A stretch of DNA of 64,000 bases from Mucidula mucida (lineage: Eukaryota; Basidiomycota; Agaricomycetes; Agaricales; Physalacriaceae), in contig JADNYV010000019.1 in assembly GCA_015501055.1 (NCBI GenBank), positions 1 through 64,000 on the forward strand, read 5' to 3'. Positions 58,030-64,000 of this stretch are shown here, piece by piece; position 1 is the stretch's first letter; each line of letters starts with the position of its first letter. The translations under genes were made by a program, and so were the position numbers. Under the pieces are notes generated by a model. That model saw nothing but the letters and a program-made list of their open reading frames with translations. It searched no databases and was not told where the DNA came from.

Positions 58030-58866
58030 ATGTCCAACGAAGCACCCGAAACCGCTCCTCACACACCCGCTCATTACGCCGATGTCGAAATCAAAGGCCG
58101 ATCCCTTGTCAACAAGCCTTACGACTATGACGGGGACAAGTCCAAGTACAAGAGCTGGTGGCGATCGATGTTCACATACATCCGTGACAAGAAGAACAAC
58201 CTCACATCTGACTCCGAAAGGATCGATGTTGTTCTCTCCTACATCCGAGGAGATCACGTAGATGCATGGGTCCAGAACTACTCGGACCAGAACTTTGATG
58301 AGGAAGAAGAGGAATGGACAGTTTCTTGGACGGAGTTCAAGGAAGATTTGAAGGAGCGATTTGTGGATTCCAACCTCGCGCAAGACGCGCAAGACCAGAT
58401 CGAGCGGTTGCGCCAGGGGCAAGACACCGCTCAAGATTTCTTCCAGAAGTTCGAGGTTCTGCTCACTCAGGCAGGATATTTGAAGGATGACACATTTGTT
58501 GTGCGACTTCTCAAGACCAACGTCAACGAGAAGATCATTGATCAGATCTATGGCAGCCGAGACGGGTTGCCAGAGAAGTACAAGGATTGGAAGGCACAGA
58601 TCATTCAGATCGATCAGCTGTGGAGAAGGCGGACGGTGAGCAAGAGGTCCGGCATGCAGTCCCGGCCCCTAGCTCCGCAGGCAGCTACATCAAGAGCCAA
58701 TCCTACGAACCCACCCCCGACGCCGATCACACGACGAGATGCCACTGGTGTTACCTATGGGGGAACCGGCAGGCCAATGGACATCAACAACGCACGTCGA
58801 AGAGGACTTTGCTTCAGCTGTGGCGAACACGGCCATGTCAGCAGGTTCTGTCCTAAGAAGGGTTGA
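58030..58866 (+). CDS. Gypsy gag protein
   Basis: 278 codons from MSNEAPETAP. The capsid-like region has KSKYKSWWRSMFTYI, WTEFKEDLKERFVDSNLA and RLRQGQDTAQDFFQKFE, the usual Ty3 gag pattern. A Pro/Arg-rich linker ends in the zinc knuckle CFSCGEHGHVSRFC. The frame is intact to the TGA at 58866. Confidence 0.9.
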   Translation: MSNEAPETAPHTPAHYADVEIKGRSLVNKPYDYDGDKSKYKSWWRSMFTYIRDKKNNLTSDSERIDVVLSYIRGDHVDAWVQNYSDQNFDEEEEEWTVSWTEFKEDLKERFVDSNLAQDAQDQIERLRQGQDTAQDFFQKFEVLLTQAGYLKDDTFVVRLLKTNVNEKIIDQIYGSRDGLPEKYKDWKAQIIQIDQLWRRRTVSKRSGMQSRPLAPQAATSRANPTNPPPTPITRRDATGVTYGGTGRPMDINNARRRGLCFSCGEHGHVSRFCPKKG

Positions 58867-61800
58867 CCCCAGACGATTCGGGGTCTATGGACCGAAATGA
58901 ACAACGAGGAGAAGAAGAAGTTGGCCGAAGAGTTGGGTTTTGTGAAGCTCCCGCAGTAGACGCAGTCCTGCCGGAGCAGTTACCAAGGGAAGAATCGTCA
59001 GATGCAGAATCTATTTATAGTACTGGTACTAAGGCATCTAAAATATCATCAACAATTACCACCAAAACCTGCGAAAGAAAGATACAAACCAAACATGCCT
59101 GAGTGGGTAGCACAAAGGCTAAGAGAGGATGATGTGCCGAGAGCAGTGGGAATTTTGAGAGCATGGATGCCGGAGCGGAGAGAAAGAGAAGCAACGGAAG
59201 AGAAGGTGATGGCGATCAGAGCATTGACAAAGGAAGCTGCGGTGGAAGTTGTGATGGAGTTAAAAAAGTCAAGGAAGTACATCTGGGGAACAAAGGGGCA
59301 GGATATGAAACTCCGAGTAACCATAGAGAGCGTACACACAGGCTTTAAATGGGAAACAAGTGCCCTTCTTGACAGCAGAGCAACGGGTTCTTGTGTCAAT
59401 AAAGAATTCGTTGAGAAGAACGGACTCCCATCAAGGAGTTACCGGTCAAGCTTCCTGTCTACAATGCGGATGGAACCCTAAACGAGGGAGGGGCAATCAA
59501 AGGTTTTGTGGAGGTCCGGATGAAGATCGGTGATCACGCTGAAAAGATTAAGTTGGCCGTTACTAATCTTGGCAAAACAAGCATCTTTTTGGGGCTAGAT
59601 TGGCTACGATATCACAACCCCACGATCAACTGGACGGAATCCACATTGACTTTCAATCAATGCCCAGACCGCTGCGGCTATCTACCCAAGTATGACTCGC
59701 CAGAAGACGAAGGAGAAGATGTAGAAGAGAAGTTGGAAGAGGGAGAGCACTTGTTCTGGATGGACTGGGACAACTATCGCAAAAGCGGTGAAAAGCTGAG
59801 ATCACAACAGCCTTCATTCGCTGCTGCACCTTACATTGAGGAATTCTCCGATGTATTTAGCAAGGCGGACTTTGACAAGCTACCGGAGCAAAGACCCTGG
59901 GATCACGCAATAGAACTCATGCCTGGTTCCAAACCGGTTGACTGCAAGGTCTATCCCCTTAGTCCATCCGAGCAGAAGGCATTGGACGAGTTCTTGGAGG
60001 AAAACATACGCACGGGACGCATACGGCCATCAATCTCACCCATGGCGTCACCATTCTTCTTTGTCAAGAAGAAGGACGGAAGTCTTTGGCCCGTGCAGGA
60101 TTATCGGAAATTGAATGACATGACGATTAAAAACCGATATCCCTTGCCGTTGATCCAAGAACTTATCGACAAGCTGAAGGGAGCGAAGTGTTTCACAAAG
60201 ATGGATGTCCGATGAGGCTACAATAACATCCGGATCAAAGAAGGTGATGAGTGGAAAGTGGTGTTTAGAACAAGCCGAGGCCTGTTCGAGCCCTCAGTTA
60301 TGTTCTTTGGACTCACAAACTCGCCGGCAACTTTTCAATCGTTCATGAATCACATTCTGAAGGAGTTGATTGACGACGGACATGTTATAGTCTACTTGGA
60401 CGATATACTTATCTTTACGAACACTCTCGAGGAGCATAGACAGATTGTACGAAAGGTACTGGAGATATTACGAGTAAATAAGTTGTATTTAAAACCAGAG
60501 AAATGTAGTTTTGAGGCACATACGTAGATTACTTAGGAGTTATTGTTGGAGGAGGAGAAGTGAAGATGGATCCGGCAAAAGTGGCCATAGTGAAGGAATG
60601 GAAGGAGCCGATGAAGAAGAAGGAAGTACAGTCATTCCTGGGCTTCTGCAACTTCTACCGACATTTCATCCGGGGATTTGCGGGAGTAGCGAAGCCATTG
60701 ACATCACTGACTGGGAAGGGCGAGTGGGTTTGGGGCATGGAGCAGCACAAGGCGTTTGAGGAGTTGAAACGGAGGATGACGGAGGAACCCGTTCTGATCG
60801 TACCACGCGACGATGGCAAGTTTTGAGTCGAGGCGGACTCCTCAACTATGCAAACGGGGCGGTTCTTTCCCAGTTTGTTGACGGAAAATGGAGACCAGTA
60901 GCCTTTCGGTCTCGCGCGCTGAACGAAGTGAAGCGCAATTATGAGATCTACGACAAAGAGATGATGGCTATTATGGACTCAATCAATGACTGGCGGCAAT
61001 ATCTCCTTGGCGCCAAGGAGACAGTGGAGGTTTTCACCGATCATCAAAACCTTCAGTACTTCAGGAAGCCGCAGAAGTTGAACCGGAGGCAGGCGCAATG
61101 GGTCACGGAGTTGGCGGAATATGACATACAGATGATTCATAAGCCAGGCAGGACGATGGGAAAAGCTGATGCCTTGTCAAGGATGACAGGCCTTGAGAAG
61201 GGGGAAAAAGACAATGAAAACATTGTTTTGCTAAAACCGGAGTTTTTTATATCACAAATTCAATTTTCTTTACATACAGTAGCTACACCGGAGGACAAAT
61301 TACTTAACAAAATCAAACAAAGACAAGGAAACAAAGACAGATACGTACAAAAAGCATTAGAAAACAAAGAAAAAGGATGGGAAGAGAAGGAAAATGGACT
61401 TATTATGTGGAAAGATCGTATTTACATACCAAAGGACAAGGAATTGCGGGGAAGAGTTATTGGAATGCACCATGATGCACAGCTTGCAGGGCATCCGGGA
61501 CGATACAAGACCCTCGAATTGATCACACGCACCTATTGGTGGCCCGGAATCAGCCGAGATGTCCGCAAATACGTAGAAGGGTGTCAAAAATGCCAGGCCA
61601 CAAAGTCACATCGTACAAAGCCGGCCGCACCCCTTCACCCTATTAATGTGCCAAGCGAGCCATGGGAGGTAGTAGGGACGGACATGATTGGAGAACTGCC
61701 GGAATTGGGAGGATACAACGCGATCAGCACGTTTGTGGACCATTTCACAAAACAATTACGCATCATACCGATACACACCACTCTGACGTCAGAAGGCATG

Positions 61801-62874
61801 GCCCGCATCTACCGTGATCACATTTTCCCCATACATGGGATACCACGACAGATGATACATGATTGAGGTCCGCAATACCACTCACGTTTTATGAAGGAGT
61901 TGTACCGGCTGTTGGGCATTGAAGGAAACTTTACAACGGCATATCATCCACAGGCAAACAGACAGACAGAACGGTTAAACCAAGAGATAGAACATTTCTT
62001 ACGGTTATTTGTCAACTACCATCAGAACGACTGGCACAAATGGCTACCCTCTGCCGAATTTGTTTACAATGATCGGGTACACTCAACAACCAAAGTCACT
62101 CCGTTCTTCGCAGACATGGGCAGACACCCCTACAAAGGCACCGCCCCGAAAACGGCATTGAGAAATGAGACTGCGCAGGAGTTTGCCGACGGTATGAGGA
62201 AGACATGGGACGAAGTGGGGTCGGCATTGAAGATGGCAAAGAGGACATGAAACGGTTTTATGACAGGAAGCGGACAGAGCAGTGAGTACAAGGAAGGCGA
62301 CAAAGTATGGCTGGAAGGGACGAATCTCAGCACGGACCGACCAATGAAGAAGCTCGATGACAAACGCTTCGGGCCGTTCAAAGTGATCAAGAAAGTCGGG
62401 ACGAGCTCTTACAAGCTCCAGATTCCTCACACGTGGAAAAGCATCCATCCCGTGTTTAATGAGCCCTGTTGACGCCTTACCACGAGCCCCAATTTCCGAC
62501 ACAATCCCGAGACACGGTCCGCCACCTGTTGGAAGGAGCCAAACCGGAATGGGAGGTTGAGAAAGTGGTTAATTCCCGGAAGTACCGCGGGGGTTTCCAA
62601 TACAAGGTTCACTGGAAGGGTTATGGCACACACGAGCAGACATGGGAACCGGCATGCAATCTCAAGAATGCCGATGAAGCTATCCGATTTTCACCAACAG
62701 TACCGAACAAGCCGAAGCCACCGCGCTTGCTCGCATTGAAGTCCTATGTCGCAGTTTCCATCCCATTTATTCCGACCCATGCCACCGCCCGATACCGAAC
62801 CCCTCGACGTCATGCTACCCTCTGCAGCCCTCATAAAGCAACTCTGGCGCAGAATGGAACTTGCGCCTTAAGGA
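58863..62874 (+). pseudogene. Gypsy pol polyprotein with chromodomain (several stops and frameshifts)
   Basis: Order of parts: protease ALLDSRATGSCV (DSG changed to DSR), reverse transcriptase [23 protein letters not shown] and YLDDILIF, RNase H YEIYDKEMMAIM and FTDHQNLQYF, integrase zinc HHDAQLAGHP...CQKCQ, DDE parts GTDMIGELP and the conserved YHPQANRQTERLNQE, then a chromodomain EVEKVVNSRK...YKVHWKGYGTHEQTWEP. Breaks: TGA at 60213-60215 (MDVR/GYNN, expected Trp), frame change near 60526, TGA at 60824-60826 (expected Arg), TGA at 61864-61866 (IHD/GPQY, expected Arg), a frame change near 62249-62260. The element cannot make its own enzymes. Confidence 0.88.
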
Positions 62875-62882
62875 GGGGGTGA
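62869..62882 (+). promoter_or_regulatory. Polypurine tract of the gypsy element
   Basis: AAGGAGGGGGTGA lies directly before the 3' LTR, where plus-strand DNA synthesis is primed in LTR elements. Confidence 0.65.
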
Positions 62883-63410
62883 TGTTATGAATCACCATAT
62901 TTTCACATTTTCACATCTTATCGTATCTTATCGGGGCCTTGTCTTATCAACCAACGGACCGTTTCATCATCTGTTTCGTCATCAATCATACCCCTTTTTA
63001 TTACCAAAGCCGTACTCATGTTGGATACACGTTCAACACATGGATGACATCATACATGCGATACCTTATGGACTTCCTATTGTATACACACCATCGACAC
63101 TCGTAGCACACATGGTTGTTTCAGTATTATTACTTACATGCAGTTACCACTCATATTTAATGGTTTCACGGACTAGTAGCATACAACACTGGATCAAGGG
63201 CGTGGAGCATCCCTAGTGGAAACGCGTATGGACAAGGAGTCCCAAACATAGACTTACTAGTATATAAGCAGTAGTGTAGTATCATTGTACTTTAGTTCCA
63301 ATCTCGTTTATACACCTGGCCTAGCCTAGTTCTACGAACGCAAACGCTTTCTTCCTTAGTTCTTGCTGTGGTACCTGGTTTAGTCTCGTGGCTATAGTCA
63401 GTCGCTAACA
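62883..63410 (+). repeat. Gypsy 3' LTR
   Basis: 528 bases, TGTTATG to CTAACA, followed by the target duplication GGAAC at 63411-63415. Confidence 0.88.
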
Positions 63411-64000
63411 GGAACTCTATGCCGACGAGGAGGCATCCTGGGAAGATTCCTGCAGAGAAGATGCTGGGCAGCGACAGAGCGTCGCATATTTCCGTGTATG
63501 GGGGAGTCTTTGTAAGGCTAAGGGCCAGTTGTCAATGGTGCCAGGGTGGACGGAGCGAGCAAGTTGGACGACCGCGGAATCCCCGCTACTCTGATTGGGT
63601 ATGGAGTTGGTGCGGGAAATTATGTCCTTGTTGATGACCGCGGCGTTCAGTTTGTCAGCCGTAATGTTGAGTTTGACGAGACACGTCGTAGAGATGGAGG
63701 AGGTGAAGGAATTTTGGGGATGAGGACGAGAACGAGCTTCAAACGCCGGTGCACACGGATGCATTCAATAGTGCCCCACCTAATTTGGTGGTCGCTCCAG
63801 GTGACGAAGCAAAGTTTGAATCTTCTACTCCTTCTATTACCTCATCTTCTTCATCTTTGATTCCCTTGGCTAACAATACACCTTCTCAGCCCGAATCACA
63901 ACGCTTCTCCCGTATCCCAGTCCCCACGCGCGCGTCCCTCAAAAACACAGCCTACAAGAAACGCAAAGAACTCGCCCAAGCCGCTGGTGAAGACTGGGCA
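63411..64000 (+). pseudogene. Copia pol, continued after the gypsy insertion
   Basis: Resumes with SMPTRRHPGKIPAEKMLG and RASHISVYG, the end of the integrase core region, then CKAKGQLSMVPGW, ATLIGYGVGAGNYVL and FVSRNVEFDE, a typical copia linker. The frame changes at about 63510. The part after 63780 is Ser/Pro-rich and runs to RASLKNTAYKKRKELA at the window end, before reverse transcriptase would start. Confidence 0.75.

Larger units (their letters stand above)
56904..63410 (+). mobile_element. Complete Ty3/gypsy chromovirus inserted in the copia element
   Basis: 6,507 bases bounded by LTRs that begin TGTTATG and end CTAACA. The 5-base target duplication GGAAC flanks it at 56899-56903 and 63411-63415. 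Removing the element restores the copia frame (HVRN then SMPTRRHPGKIP). Gene order gag, protease, reverse transcriptase, RNase H, integrase, chromodomain identifies a Metaviridae chromovirus. Confidence 0.92.
54332..64000 (+). mobile_element. Ty1/copia retrotransposon, interrupted by the gypsy element, runs off the window
   Basis: The left end at 54332 (TGTTGGAAGG) abuts a truncated gene frame. The gag-pol coding part runs 54760-56903 and resumes at 63411-64000. Gene order gag, protease, integrase is that of Pseudoviridae-type elements. Reverse transcriptase and the right LTR lie outside the window. Confidence 0.75.

Noticed and set aside
1..64000. tRNA, rRNA, CRISPR arrays or tandem satellite
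   Set aside because: None could be recognised by eye; weak tRNA-like stretches lacked the paired arms and the GGTTC box.

Overview
The window reads as nuclear DNA of a basidiomycete mushroom-type fungus (Agaricomycetes). Almost every gene is cut by many introns of about 40-60 bases with GT...AG ends (a few GC...AG). The families found are typical of that group: FunK1 kinases, DUF6534 and DUF6535 membrane proteins, a WW-like/membrane family, an F-box protein, a FEN/XPG-type nuclease and chromodomain Ty3/gypsy elements. No bacterial operon, CRISPR array, rRNA or tRNA gene was seen.

Layout. 1-463 is one copy of a sequence found again, inverted, at 53135-53597; both carry the 3' part of the same membrane-protein gene. 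1.2-7.6 kb holds housekeeping genes: a PHD/chromodomain protein, the complex I assembly factor NDUFAF2 and the COPII coat subunit Sec24 with a WW domain at its N terminus. 7.8-12 kb is a divergent locus: an uncharacterised partner gene faces a broken FunK1 kinase gene, followed by a second, readable FunK1. 12.3-18 kb has an F-box gene, a FEN/XPG-like nuclease and a CaiB/BaiF CoA-transferase. 19.6-24.2 kb has a G-protein alpha subunit, the small SAGA/TREX-2 factor SUS1/ENY2 and a DUF6534 protein. 24.6-32.4 kb holds two related WW-like membrane proteins with two small unknown genes between them. 32.7-42.8 kb has a flavin monooxygenase, a 2-Cys peroxiredoxin, a monooxygenase fragment, a Zn2Cys6 regulator, three pieces of GNAT acetyltransferase and a protein with two homeodomains. 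43.6-46.7 kb is a DUF6535 gene with one in-frame stop. 46.9-51.3 kb repeats the FunK1/partner theme twice. 52.5-64 kb is transposon-rich: a MITE-like inverted-repeat element, then a membrane-protein gene cut by a Ty1/copia element, itself cut by a complete 6.5-kb Ty3/gypsy chromovirus.

The most interesting signal is the repeated head-to-head module of a FunK1-type kinase and an uncharacterised partner protein. It occurs three times, with four kinase copies. The 5' regions are shared and each kinase copy has a CACGTG site about 50-75 bases upstream of its ATG. The partner ends an exon block with an E-x-K motif that could mark a restriction-endonuclease-like fold. Two pairs show decay: one kinase is frameshifted and one partner is internally deleted. 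This looks like a fast-turning-over accessory system; its function is not known from the sequence.

Caution: several otherwise well-conserved genes (peroxiredoxin, monooxygenase, CoA-transferase) show isolated one-base indels. Consensus errors in the assembly are as likely as true decay there. Exon joins were made by eye from splice sites and reading frames, so gene ends given as approximate may move.
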